In this document: positions 32,501 to 40,358 of the stretch, one piece after another
Layout of the letters: each line of letters opens with the position of its first letter
Numbering within the stretch: position 1 is the stretch's first letter
Notes under the pieces: model-generated
Seen by the model: the letters and a program-made list of their open reading frames with translations, nothing else
What the model was told of the DNA's origin: nothing
Database searches by the model: none
Position numbers and translations under genes: made by a program
NCBI RefSeq assembly: GCF_008704715.1
Contig: NZ_CP023689.1
Coordinates: 1,984,001 to 2,048,000 of the forward strand
Direction: 5' to 3'
Length of the DNA stretch: 64,000 bases
Source: Streptomyces chartreusis
GTDB lineage: Bacteria; Actinomycetota; Actinomycetes; Streptomycetales; Streptomycetaceae

Positions 32501-34263
32501 CACAGCGAAGCGCCCCGCTTGAGTCGCCGACTGAGCAACGGAGGCCCAACCGTGATCGCCAGCAGCAACCCACCCGCCAGCACCATCAACGCCGTACGCG
32601 TACCCCCGCCGATCCCTCTCGACGTACTGACAGGCTGGGCAAAGGCATCCACCCCGGTCCCGCCGCCCGCAGGGCCCCCCGCTCCGATGACCTGCCCGGT
32701 GTCCGGATCGACCGACGCACCCCCACTCGCGGCAGGTGCCCCGGACGCACCCCCGGTCCCGGCGCCGCCGGACCCTCCGGTCGCCCCCGCGGCCGTACCG
32801 CCCGTCCCGGCGCCACCGGTCCCTGCGCCGCCGGACGCGGCGGCCCCACCGGTGCCGCCCCCGGACGCGGAACCGGCTCCGCCGCCCGAACCGCCGGTCG
32901 CGCCACCGCCGGAACCGCCGCCGCCCGAGCCACCGCCGACCTGGGTCGGCGCCTTGGCCCCACCCGTCCCGGTGGCGCACTGGGACGCGCCCTTCTTGTC
33001 GCAGGAGGGCGGATAAGGAGCGGTCCTGACGAGCGTGTTCGTGCCGTCCGGGGAGAACGTCGGGTTGTTGCACTTCTTGATGTCGACGCTCTCGACGTCG
33101 ACGCCCGGGATCCTGCGGACCTGCTTCAGCCCGGCCTGCACGAGGTTGATCGGCAGCGGCGAGTACCCGAGGCTGTCGACGCGCTGCTGCCCCTGGCAGA
33201 GGAAGTAGTACGAGAAGGCACCGAGCGTCTTGCCCTTCTGCGCGTTGAAGTTCGACTCCAGCTTGGTCGGGATGATCATGTAGCTGTAGCTGGAGAGCGG
33301 ATAGCTGCGCCGGTCGCTGTCGTTGTAGACGCGCTCGAGCTTCTGGGTCAGATACGCCGGCGAGGCGGCGTTCTCCTCGATGTCCGCCTTGGTCAGCGCC
33401 ACCGCCACGTTCTTCGCGGTCGGCTCGACGTAGTACCCGGCCCGGTTGAGCACCTTGGCGACCGGGAACCCGGTGGTGTACACGGCGTAGGAGTACTCGA
33501 CGTACGTGATCGTGCCGACGTTGCCGGCCTGTGCGACATAGCCGGAGACGCCGTTGGAGCCCGACTGGCCGACGAAGCCGGCGCCGGACACGACCGGGTA
33601 GCTGGAGGTCGCCCCGCAGGGTGTGGTGCGGCCGGCCCGGCGGCAGTAGGAGTCCCACAGCGAGGGGTACTGCTTGCTCATCCAGGTGGTGAACTGGGCC
33701 GTGGTGCCGGAGCCGTCGGAGCGGACCACGGGGACGACGCGGCGGGCGGGCAGCGCATTGGCGAGCGCCGGGTTGTCGGCCTTGATCGCGGGGTCGTTCC
33801 AGGTCCTGATCTGCCCGGTGAACATCTTGGCGATGACGTCGCCGGACAGCCGCAGGTTGGTCACCCGGCGGCCGCCGATGGTGAGGTTGTACATGAACGA
33901 CGTACCGCCGGCCACGATCGGCATGTACGCGTACTTCCGGGACGGCGGCGAGTCGACGACGCCCGAGTCCTTGATGCCGTACGGGATTTCGGAGACGGCG
34001 TAGTCGACGGTGCCGTTGCGGAACTGGTTGCGGCCGTCGGAGGAGCCGGTGCCGTTGTAGTTCACGGTCATGCCGTACTGCTTGACGTTGGCCCGCCACT
34101 GGTCGAGCGCGTTCTGGCTCCAGGTGGAGCCCGCGCCCGAGATCGGCACGTAGGTCGCGGCGTTCGCGGGCACGGCGCCGACCAGCAGGGCGGCCAGGAG
34201 GACGAGGGCGGTCACGGCTCTCGTACGGAGGCGTGCGGAGGTGGCCGGAGGTGATCCGGGCAT
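32500..34263 (-). CDS. PstS-like substrate-binding protein with Gly-rich linker and C-terminal membrane anchor
   Basis: A 587-residue protein: signal peptide (residues about 12-36), PstS fold (about 37-400: PISGAGSTWSQNALDQW, VAGGTSFMYNLTIGG, LRLSGDVIAKMFTGQIRTWN, VRSDGSGTTAQFTTWM), a linker of about 110 residues rich in Gly/Ala/Thr, and a C-terminal helix (TALMVLAGGLLLAITVG) with basic tail. Canonical PstS is a lipoprotein of about 370 residues; here the anchor is at the other end and the domain is on a long tether. The phosphate-loop pattern SGTTAQF is intact, so phosphate or a phosphate-like anion is plausible. ATG 34263 has CTGGAG upstream. It overlaps the next gene (TGATG). Confidence 0.85.
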   Translation of the reverse strand: MPGSPPATSARLRTRAVTALVLLAALLVGAVPANAATYVPISGAGSTWSQNALDQWRANVKQYGMTVNYNGTGSSDGRNQFRNGTVDYAVSEIPYGIKDSGVVDSPPSRKYAYMPIVAGGTSFMYNLTIGGRRVTNLRLSGDVIAKMFTGQIRTWNDPAIKADNPALANALPARRVVPVVRSDGSGTTAQFTTWMSKQYPSLWDSYCRRAGRTTPCGATSSYPVVSGAGFVGQSGSNGVSGYVAQAGNVGTITYVEYSYAVYTTGFPVAKVLNRAGYYVEPTAKNVAVALTKADIEENAASPAYLTQKLERVYNDSDRRSYPLSSYSYMIIPTKLESNFNAQKGKTLGAFSYYFLCQGQQRVDSLGYSPLPINLVQAGLKQVRRIPGVDVESVDIKKCNNPTFSPDGTNTLVRTAPYPPSCDKKGASQCATGTGGAKAPTQVGGGSGGGGSGGGATGGSGGGAGSASGGGTGGAAASGGAGTGGAGTGGTAAGATGGSGGAGTGGASGAPAASGGASVDPDTGQVIGAGGPAGGGTGVDAFAQPVSTSRGIGGGTRTALMVLAGGLLLAITVGPPLLSRRLKRGASL

Positions 34264-34325
34264 GACGGGGAACTCCAGGTCGGGGTCGGTGATGCGGCGG
34301 GTGTGGCCGGGGGGTGCGTCAGGGA

Positions 34326-35588
34326 TTACTCGGGGGCCGGCCCCGGGGCGGTGTCGACGGGTGGCGGGGAGCCGGTGCTCGGGGAGCCGGCGGGCTGCCG
34401 GGGCCTGAGTCCGGCGCGCCTGCTCATGCGCTCGGCGTCGCGCCGTGAGGCGAGCACTCGCCGGTGGCGCTGATTGCGGGTCAGCTCGCCCGGGCCGCGC
34501 CCGCCGATCACCCGGGCCAGCACGAACAGCAGCAGGACCAGGGCCATCAGCAGCGCGGCGGAGCCGAACCCGCGGGCGATGAAGGAGGGCTGGGGCGAGC
34601 GCACCAGGTCGAAGGTGGCCAGCGGCAGCGAGATCTGCGGGCCGTTGAGCGGATCGGCGTTCAGGCCGGCGTTGACCCCGGAGGTGAGCAGCACCGGGGA
34701 GGTCTCGCCGATGCCGCGGGCGGTGCCCAGGATCACGGCGGTCGTGAGCCCTGAGCGCGCGGTGGGCAGGACGACCGTCCACACCGTCCGCCAGCGGCTC
34801 GCGCCCAGCGCGTACGACGCCTCCCGCAGCGAGCCCGGCACCAGCCGGATCACCACGTCGGCGGCGCGGATGACGATCGGCAGCATCATCACGCCGAGCG
34901 CGAGCGCGGCGGCGATGCCGGACTTGTCGAAGCCGAGGATGAGGATGACGGTGGCGTAGATGAACAGGCCGGCCACGATCGACGGCAGGGCGGTCATCGC
35001 CTCGACGATGGTCCGTACGAAACGCGCGTAGCGTCCGGGCACTTCGTTGAGGAACACCGCGCAGGCAAGCCCGAGCGGCACGGTGACGGCCAGGGAGATG
35101 GCGATCTGCTCCAGCGTGCCGACGATCGCGTGCACCACGCCGCCCTCGCTGAGCGGCTCCAGCGGGCCGGTGCCCGACATGTCCTCGGTGAAGAAGCCGA
35201 TGTGGACGAGGGCCGACCTGCCGCGCCACAGCGTGTACCCCACGACCAGTGCGAGCGAGCCGAGCAGCAGCACGGCGAGGCTCTGCCACAGCACGGCGGT
35301 GACCTTGTCGCGTACGGCGACGGAGTTCTCGTCGAAGGAGACGAGCACCGCGTACAGCGCGAGGAACAGCAGGTACGCGACGACGACGAAGCCGAGGACC
35401 GAGTCGAACGGGGCGATCCACACGAACAGCAGCGCCGTGAACGACACCCCTCCCGCGGCGGCGCCCGCGAGGGCGAGCAGGTCAAAGGCCTGCACCGAGG
35501 AGGTGTTCCGGCGGACCTCGGGGGCGCTGTCGTGGTCCTCGGCGGCCGGTCGCACGGTCGCGGGTTCCTTGAGGAGCTCGGTGGTCAT
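34326..35588 (-). CDS. pstA: Phosphate-type ABC transporter permease PstA
   Basis: A 420-residue membrane protein, longer than usual PstA (about 300). It has an N-terminal extension with two or three extra hydrophobic segments (about residues 37-120) before the permease core. The core holds the EAA-like loop (LREASYALGASRWRTVWTVVLP) and the family start VGTLEQIAISLAVTVPLGL. A basic, proline-rich C-terminal tail of about 60 residues follows the last helix. ATG 35588 lies 2 nt from the pstC stop. It pairs with PstC as the channel; the ATPase is at the far end of the operon. Confidence 0.92.
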   Translation of the reverse strand: MTTELLKEPATVRPAAEDHDSAPEVRRNTSSVQAFDLLALAGAAAGGVSFTALLFVWIAPFDSVLGFVVVAYLLFLALYAVLVSFDENSVAVRDKVTAVLWQSLAVLLLGSLALVVGYTLWRGRSALVHIGFFTEDMSGTGPLEPLSEGGVVHAIVGTLEQIAISLAVTVPLGLACAVFLNEVPGRYARFVRTIVEAMTALPSIVAGLFIYATVILILGFDKSGIAAALALGVMMLPIVIRAADVVIRLVPGSLREASYALGASRWRTVWTVVLPTARSGLTTAVILGTARGIGETSPVLLTSGVNAGLNADPLNGPQISLPLATFDLVRSPQPSFIARGFGSAALLMALVLLLFVLARVIGGRGPGELTRNQRHRRVLASRRDAERMSRRAGLRPRQPAGSPSTGSPPPVDTAPGPAPE

Positions 35589-35590
35589 GC

Positions 35591-36646
35591 TCAGGCCTCC
35601 GTTCCGGCGCCGGAGCGGCTGCGGGCGGCGATCGAGGACGCGACGAAGTTGACGACGAGGGTCAGCAGGAACAGCGCGAGCCCGGCGGCCATCAGGGCCG
35701 ACATGCCGAACTCGCTGGCGGAGCCGTAGCGCAGGGCGATCAGCGCGGAGACGGAGTTGGCGCCGTTCTGCAGGACGTGCCACTGCACGGAGAACACCGG
35801 CGAGATGATCATGTAGACGGCGATCGTCTCGCCCAGCGCCCGGCCCAGGCCCAGCATGGTGCCGCCGATGATGCCGCCCCGCCCGTACGGCAGGACGACC
35901 GCGCGGATCATCCCCCACCGGGTCGCGCCCAGCGCCAGGGCGCCCTCGCGTTCCCCGGGCGGCGCCTGCGAGAAGGTCTCCCGCATCACCGAGCAGGCGA
36001 TCGGCGTGACCATCAGCGCGACGACGATGCCGGCGATGAACGTGGAGGAGGTGTAGACGGTGGTCGTCTGGAGCGGGTCGCCCGGGTCGACGCCGTCGAC
36101 CGCGAAGACCGGGATCCAGGAGAAGTAGGTGGCGATCCACCGGGACAGCCCGACGACCTGGCCCTGGAGCAGGAAGAACCCCCACAGCCCGTACACGACA
36201 CTCGGCACGGCGGCCATGAGGTCCACCAGGCTGATCAGGGTCCGCCTCAGCTTCCGGGGCGCGTACTCCGAGATGTAGAGCGCGGTCCCGAGGGCGAGCG
36301 GTACGGCGATACAGATCGCGGTCACCCCGATCAGCACCGTGCCGGTGAGCACGGCGGCGATGCCGAAGCGGCGCGAGTCGGGCTCCCAGGCGGAGGTGGT
36401 GAGGAACGACCACTGGGCGACGCCCAGCGCCTGGGACGCGCGGTAGGTGAGGAAGACGCCGACCAGCAGCATGATCGCCAGGACGACGGCCCCGCTGCCG
36501 CGCAGGACGCCCTGGAAGAGGCGGTCCACGGGTTCGGTCCGGCCGCGCGGTGCGCGTCGGGCGCCGCCGTCGTCGGGACCGCCTTCCGGGCCCGGTTCGG
36601 GCGGGGGTCCGCAGGGCTGCCCGAGTCCGGGTACGACGGCACTCAT
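35591..36646 (-). CDS. pstC: Phosphate-type ABC transporter permease PstC
   Basis: A 351-residue integral membrane permease with about six helices. Characteristic PstC segments are DLMAAVPSVVYGLWGFFLL, the cytoplasmic EAA-type loop REGALALGATRWGMIRAVVLP, and GLGRALGETIAVYMIIS. The first 45 residues are Pro/Gly-rich and cytoplasmic. The start (ATG 36646) overlaps the stop of the small upstream gene as ATGA, so the two are probably translated together. With pstA and pstB it makes a complete ABC core. Confidence 0.93.
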   Translation of the reverse strand: MSAVVPGLGQPCGPPPEPGPEGGPDDGGARRAPRGRTEPVDRLFQGVLRGSGAVVLAIMLLVGVFLTYRASQALGVAQWSFLTTSAWEPDSRRFGIAAVLTGTVLIGVTAICIAVPLALGTALYISEYAPRKLRRTLISLVDLMAAVPSVVYGLWGFFLLQGQVVGLSRWIATYFSWIPVFAVDGVDPGDPLQTTTVYTSSTFIAGIVVALMVTPIACSVMRETFSQAPPGEREGALALGATRWGMIRAVVLPYGRGGIIGGTMLGLGRALGETIAVYMIISPVFSVQWHVLQNGANSVSALIALRYGSASEFGMSALMAAGLALFLLTLVVNFVASSIAARSRSGAGTEA

Positions 36647-37068
36647 CGCACACGCGTCCCGGCACGCCGCCGTGCGCCGGCCCCTCGCGACGGGGGTGGC
36701 AGCGGCTCTGCCAGCTCTGCCACCTGGACCGTGTTGAGGAACTGGGCGAAGTTGTACTGGCAGTCCCGCTGTCGCTGATAGCGCCGCCCCGCGACCGCGA
36801 CGGCCCTGCCGTCGATCTCCAGGCGCCAGCTCCAGCCGCCGGCCGCCTCCGTCGTGGTCAACAGCACCCTGGCGTCGGAGATCCGCTCTCTCAGCCACAG
36901 CACCGCGGCCCGGCACTCCGTGAAACCGGCGAACGACTCGGCGCTGCGCCCCAGTTCACGGTGATTGGATCCGACCAGCCGCCAGCCGACCGACTGATCC
37001 TCCTCGACGGGTCTCTGCGGTGTCCCCCAAACCACATACAAGAACCGCGACGAAACCATGGAAACCAC
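36643..37068 (-). CDS. Small DUF1508/YegP-like protein heading the pst-type operon
   Basis: A 141-residue protein with two imperfect repeats of the DUF1508 (YegP) type: WRLVGSNHRELGRSAESFAG ... CRAAVLWL and WRLEIDGRAVAVAGRRYQR ... CQYNFAQFL. YegP-like domains are small beta-beta-alpha folds of unclear role. No signal peptide or membrane helix is seen, so it should be cytoplasmic. It is followed by a basic Arg/Pro-rich tail. Strong GGAGAGGGGGTGG-type sequence precedes the ATG at 37068. It overlaps pstC by 4 nt and is the first gene behind the PHO-box-like repeats. Confidence 0.72.
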   Translation of the reverse strand: MVSMVSSRFLYVVWGTPQRPVEEDQSVGWRLVGSNHRELGRSAESFAGFTECRAAVLWLRERISDARVLLTTTEAAGGWSWRLEIDGRAVAVAGRRYQRQRDCQYNFAQFLNTVQVAELAEPLPPPSRGAGARRRAGTRVR

Positions 37069-37167
37069 CCCCTCTCCACTCCACCGGATGGGCTGTTTTT
37101 CGCCGGCAGCGAAGAATCACCCAAAGCGCACTGAGAGTCGCGGACTTGTGTGCGATCTGTGTTCACG

Positions 37168-37200
37168 GCTGAGTAAAGGCCGAACGGAGGGTAAATGAAC
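37168..37200 (-). promoter_or_regulatory. Candidate PHO box (three 11-nt direct repeat units)
   Basis: Read on the minus strand, three consecutive 11-mers are GTTCATTTACC (37190-37200), CTCCGTTCGGC (37179-37189) and CTTTACTCAGC (37168-37178). Streptomyces PhoP binds tandem 11-nt units starting with GTTCA and followed by pyrimidines. By my count against a GKTCAYYYRSS-like pattern they match at 11, 8 and 9 of 11 positions. The site is about 100 nt ahead of the first operon gene. Confidence 0.5.
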
Positions 37201-37342
37201 GGCAGAGGCGGCACGGTCAGGAGAGGCGGGCGGGGCGTGGTACCGGCGGTGGGGTCCCCCTTTGTTGCCGTAACCGCAACATTCCGTGCCGGGGCGCCGG
37301 GTGCCTGGCCACACTGGCCGTCCGCCGACACCGGGAGACCCG

Positions 37343-37843
37343 ATGAGCAGCACCGCGCGCCGCACCCGCCGCCGTGACAATCCGCCGCCCCGGACCGGAG
37401 GCGGCGAGAGCGAGGTCCTGCGCGGGTTCCTCGACTACCTCCGCACGTCGGTCGCCGCGAAGGTCGAGGGCGCATCCGAGCCACAGGTGCGCACCGCCGC
37501 GGTGGCGTCGGGGACGAACCTGCTCGGCCTGCTCAACCATCTGACGTTCGTCGAGCGTTCCCTGTTCCTCGGGGAGCACGTCCCCGACTGGAAGGCGACC
37601 TTCCGGGCGGCGCCGACGGACAGCGTGGCCGATGTCGTGACCCGGTACCGCGACGCTGTCGCGCGTGCGAACGAAGTGCTCGACGGGTGCGCCGACCTGG
37701 GTGCGCCGCTTCCCCGGCCGGGGTCGGACCGCCCCGGTCCCGGCGTCCGTTGGGCCCTTGCCCACATGATCGAGGAGACCGGGCGTCACGCGGGGCACGC
37801 GGACATCCTGCGGGAGCTGATCGACGGCTCGACCGGCCGCTAG
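37343..37843 (+). CDS. DinB-like / DUF664 family protein
   Basis: A 166-residue four-helix-bundle protein of the DinB/YfiT superfamily, DUF664 subgroup. The spaced His residues expected to hold a metal are visible in LLNHLTFVERSLF and HMIEETGRHAGHADILREL. Relatives in actinobacteria include mycothiol-dependent transferases and isomerases, so a thiol-transferase role is possible but unproven. ATG 37343 has GGGAGA 5 nt upstream; the frame extends to 37286. It is transcribed away from the pst-type operon and converges on the GNAT gene. Confidence 0.82.
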   Translation: MSSTARRTRRRDNPPPRTGGGESEVLRGFLDYLRTSVAAKVEGASEPQVRTAAVASGTNLLGLLNHLTFVERSLFLGEHVPDWKATFRAAPTDSVADVVTRYRDAVARANEVLDGCADLGAPLPRPGSDRPGPGVRWALAHMIEETGRHAGHADILRELIDGSTGR

Positions 37844-37847
37844 ACGG

Positions 37848-37886
37848 CCGGTGGGGCGGAGGCGAGGTGCCGCCCCGCCCCACCGG
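37848..37886. terminator. Bidirectional stem-loop terminator
   Basis: CCGGTGGGGCGG (37848-37859) pairs perfectly with CCGCCCCACCGG (37875-37886), loop 15 nt, between the convergent DinB-like and GNAT genes. Confidence 0.75.
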
Positions 37887-37891
37887 TCGGG

Positions 37892-38398
37892 TCAGATGCC
37901 GAACGGTGCGGCGTAGCGCACGGTTCCGCCGGGCAGCGGGTGGCCGGCGTCCAGGGCGAGGGCCATCAAGGCCTCGTCGGGGACGTCGATGGTGAGGCCG
38001 ATGCCGTGGGCGGAGGCGCGGGTGAAGCCGAACCGGGGGTAGTAGGCCGGGTGCCCCAGGACGACGACGTGGTGCTCGCCCATGTACCGGGCGGCGGCGA
38101 GGGCGGCGCGGACGGCCGCGGAGCCGGCGCCGGTCCTCTGCCACTCGGGCCGGACCGCGCAGGGTGCGAGGCACAGGGCCGGCACGTCGCCGATGTGGCA
38201 CCGGGTCAGCAGGGCGAATCCGACGGGGCGGCCGTCGTCGTCGGTGGAGACGAGGGACAGGCCCTCGATCCAGGAGGGGTCCTCGCGCAGCGCGTCGACG
38301 AGGTCGGCCTCTTCCGAGGTGGGGAACGCGGCGAGGTTGATGTCACGGACGGCGCGGATGTCGGCGCTAGTCTCGGCGCGGGTGATCCAGTTGCGCAT
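37892..38398 (-). CDS. GNAT-family N-acetyltransferase
   Basis: A 168-residue YhbS-like GNAT protein. The acetyl-CoA pyrophosphate loop is APCAVRPEWQRTGAGSAAVRAAL (R/Q-x-x-G-x-G/A pattern), followed by VVVLGHPAYYPRFGF, typical of this subgroup. Substrate unknown. A possible 21-residue leader peptide gene with a strong ribosome site lies 83 nt upstream on the same strand. Confidence 0.86.
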   Translation of the reverse strand: MRNWITRAETSADIRAVRDINLAAFPTSEEADLVDALREDPSWIEGLSLVSTDDDGRPVGFALLTRCHIGDVPALCLAPCAVRPEWQRTGAGSAAVRAALAAARYMGEHHVVVLGHPAYYPRFGFTRASAHGIGLTIDVPDEALMALALDAGHPLPGGTVRYAAPFGI

Positions 38399-38481
38399 GA
38401 TGGATGGGGATCCGTTTCATGGTCGTGTTCGGGTGGGCGCCCCGCGAGCTCACGCTCCCGGCGAGGGCGGACAGGCTGAGG

Positions 38482-38547
38482 TCAGGCCACGGCCCGGGAC
38501 GTGAGGGAGACCCGGACGCTGCACACGGTGGCCCTGCGCGCGGTCAT
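38482..38547 (-). CDS. Possible 21-aa leader peptide upstream of the GNAT gene
   Basis: ATG 38547 to TGA 38482 encodes 21 residues (MTARRATVCSVRVSLTSRA then VA). It is preceded by a strong GGGAGGTGGGG ribosome site at 8 nt. It resembles the short Arg- and Cys-containing leader peptides found ahead of some actinobacterial genes. It occupies the 227-nt gap between the GNAT and macrodomain genes, in which I see nothing else. Confidence 0.42.
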   Translation of the reverse strand: MTARRATVCSVRVSLTSRAVA

Positions 38548-38625
38548 CAACCCCACCTCCCTGATTTCTCGGCTCCTGATCGAACACGACCTGGTGGCAG
38601 GATACGGGACGCCTCCCCGGGAGCG

Positions 38626-39132
38626 TCAGCCCTGCTGTGCGAACGCCTCGTAGGCCCGGTCGTCGAACAGGACGAACCGCACCTCCTCGACGGAGGTCGG
38701 CGTGTCCCGCACCGTCTCCGTCGCGATCCGCGCCGCGTCGTCCATCGGCCACCGGTACACGCCGGTGGAGATCGCCGGGAAGGCGACCGTGCGGGCGCCC
38801 AGCTCGTCGGCCACGCGCAGGGACTCCCGGTAGCAGGAGGCCAGCAGCGCCGAGCGGTCCTCGGAGGCCGACCAGACCGGGCCGACCGTATGGATCACCC
38901 AGCCGGCGTCCAGGTCCCCCGCGGTCGTCGCGACCGCCTGACCCGTGGGCAGGCCCTTGCCGTACTGCGAGGCGCGCAGGTCCCGGCAGGCATCGAGGAT
39001 CGCCGGGCCGCCGCGGCGGTGGATGGCGCCGTCGACTCCTCCCCCGCCGAGGAGGGAGGAGTTCGCGGCGTTGACGATCGCGTCGGCCGTCTCGCGTGTG
39101 ATGTCGCCCTGCACGAACCTGATGGTGGTCAT
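38626..39132 (-). CDS. Macrodomain protein, O-acetyl-ADP-ribose deacetylase type
   Basis: A 168-residue macrodomain close to YmdB/MacroD enzymes. The ADP-ribose-binding parts are complete: GDITRETADAIVNAANSSLLGGGGVDGAIHRRGG at residues 8-41, catalytic-type Asn/Asp in the same block, and FPAISTGVYRWP. It would hydrolyse O-acetyl-ADP-ribose, the product of sirtuins, or remove ADP-ribose from proteins. ATG 39132 is chosen; longer starts lie inside the P450 gene. It sits 38 nt behind the P450 gene on the same strand but need not share its role. Functionally it links to the Sir2 gene at 11 kb. Confidence 0.9.
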   Translation of the reverse strand: MTTIRFVQGDITRETADAIVNAANSSLLGGGGVDGAIHRRGGPAILDACRDLRASQYGKGLPTGQAVATTAGDLDAGWVIHTVGPVWSASEDRSALLASCYRESLRVADELGARTVAFPAISTGVYRWPMDDAARIATETVRDTPTSVEEVRFVLFDDRAYEAFAQQG

Positions 39133-39170
39133 GACTGCCTCTATAGCAGGGCGGTACCGCCACCGCAGGT

Positions 39171-40358
39171 TCACCGCCAGGCGACCGGCAGCGAGCGCAC
39201 CCCGTGGACCGTGCTGGTGGACAGGCCGAGCGAGTCCGACGGGGCCGTCAGGTGCAGCATCGGGAGCCTGCGGAACAGGGTGGCCAGGCCCAGGCGGAGT
39301 TCGGCGCGGGCCAGGGCCTGGCCGAGGCACTGGTGCAGCCCGTGCCCGAAGGCCAGGTGGCCGGACGCGTCGCGGTGCACGTCGAGGTCGTCGGGTCCGG
39401 TGTACCGCGCCGGGTCGCGGTTCGCTGACTGCAACGCCACGACCACGCCCTCCCCCGCCCGGATGCGGACCCCGGACAGCTCCACGTCCGCCGTGGCGAT
39501 CCGGCGGATCCCGGAGTGGATGACGGTCAGATGGCGCAGGAGTTCCTCCACCGCCCCGGGCCACAAGGACTCGTCCGCGCGCAGCGCGTCCAGTTGGGCC
39601 GGGTTGTGCAGCAGGGCGATCACGGCGAGCGGGAACATGTTCGCCGTGGTCTCGTGGCCGGCCAGCAGGAGCAGGGAGACCATGCCGGTGGCCTCGTCGA
39701 GCGTGGCCTCGCCGGTCGCCACGCGCTCCGCGGCCAGCCGGGAGATCAGGTCGTCGGCGGGGTCCTGCGCCCGCCGTTCGATCAGGGCGCGCAGATAGCC
39801 GTAGAGCGCCGTGCGGGCGTTCATCGCCTCGGCCGGATCGCCGGCGACGCTGGTGAGGGCGTTGGATTTCTCGCGGAAGAAGCCGTGGTCCTCGTAGGGC
39901 ACGCCGAGCAGTTCGCAGATGGCGAGGGTGGGCAGCGGCAGCGCGTACGACGCCACCAGGTCCGCCTCGGTCGTGCCGGCCGCTGTCATCGTGTCCAGCA
40001 GGTCGTCGCAGATCCGCTGGATGGCGCCCTCCATCTGCTCGATCCGCCGAAAGGTGAAGTCGGGGATCAGCATGCGGCGCAGCCGGGTGTGGTCCGGCGG
40101 GTCCATCTGGTGGAAGAGGCCGGGGGCCTGGGGCGGGGCTCCGGGGCGGGTGTGGGGGAAGTCGGGGTGATTGGCGTCCGCGCTGAAGCGGGGGTCCGCG
40201 AGGACCGTGCGGGCGTCCTCGTGACGGGTGATCAGCCAGGGGCTGTTGTCGCCCCAGATCGTCACCCGGCTGATCGGCTCCTCGGACTGCCACTTGGCGT
40301 ATTCGGGGGCCGGGTCGAGCAGGGGGCGGACCGTGGGGAGGGGCGGGTGGGCCGTCAT
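39171..40358 (-). CDS. Cytochrome P450 at the end of the ebo-type cluster
   Basis: A 395-residue bacterial P450: AGHETT at residues 233-238, ExxR at 272-275 (EELLRHLTV), haem Cys344 in FGHGLHQCLGQALARAEL. ATG 40358 overlaps the stop of the EboF-like gene (ATGA), so it is coupled to the ebo cluster. No ferredoxin gene is adjacent; the ferredoxin/reductase pair at 13-15 kb could serve it. Presumably it oxidises the metabolite handled by the ebo proteins, but that is inference from linkage. Confidence 0.92.
   Translation of the reverse strand: MTAHPPLPTVRPLLDPAPEYAKWQSEEPISRVTIWGDNSPWLITRHEDARTVLADPRFSADANHPDFPHTRPGAPPQAPGLFHQMDPPDHTRLRRMLIPDFTFRRIEQMEGAIQRICDDLLDTMTAAGTTEADLVASYALPLPTLAICELLGVPYEDHGFFREKSNALTSVAGDPAEAMNARTALYGYLRALIERRAQDPADDLISRLAAERVATGEATLDEATGMVSLLLLAGHETTANMFPLAVIALLHNPAQLDALRADESLWPGAVEELLRHLTVIHSGIRRIATADVELSGVRIRAGEGVVVALQSANRDPARYTGPDDLDVHRDASGHLAFGHGLHQCLGQALARAELRLGLATLFRRLPMLHLTAPSDSLGLSTSTVHGVRSLPVAWR

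Noticed and set aside
37195..37377. Plus-strand 60-codon frame ahead of the DinB-like gene
   Set aside because: Overlaps the PHO-box-like repeats and the better supported DinB-like start; composition is Gly/Arg-rich without features.
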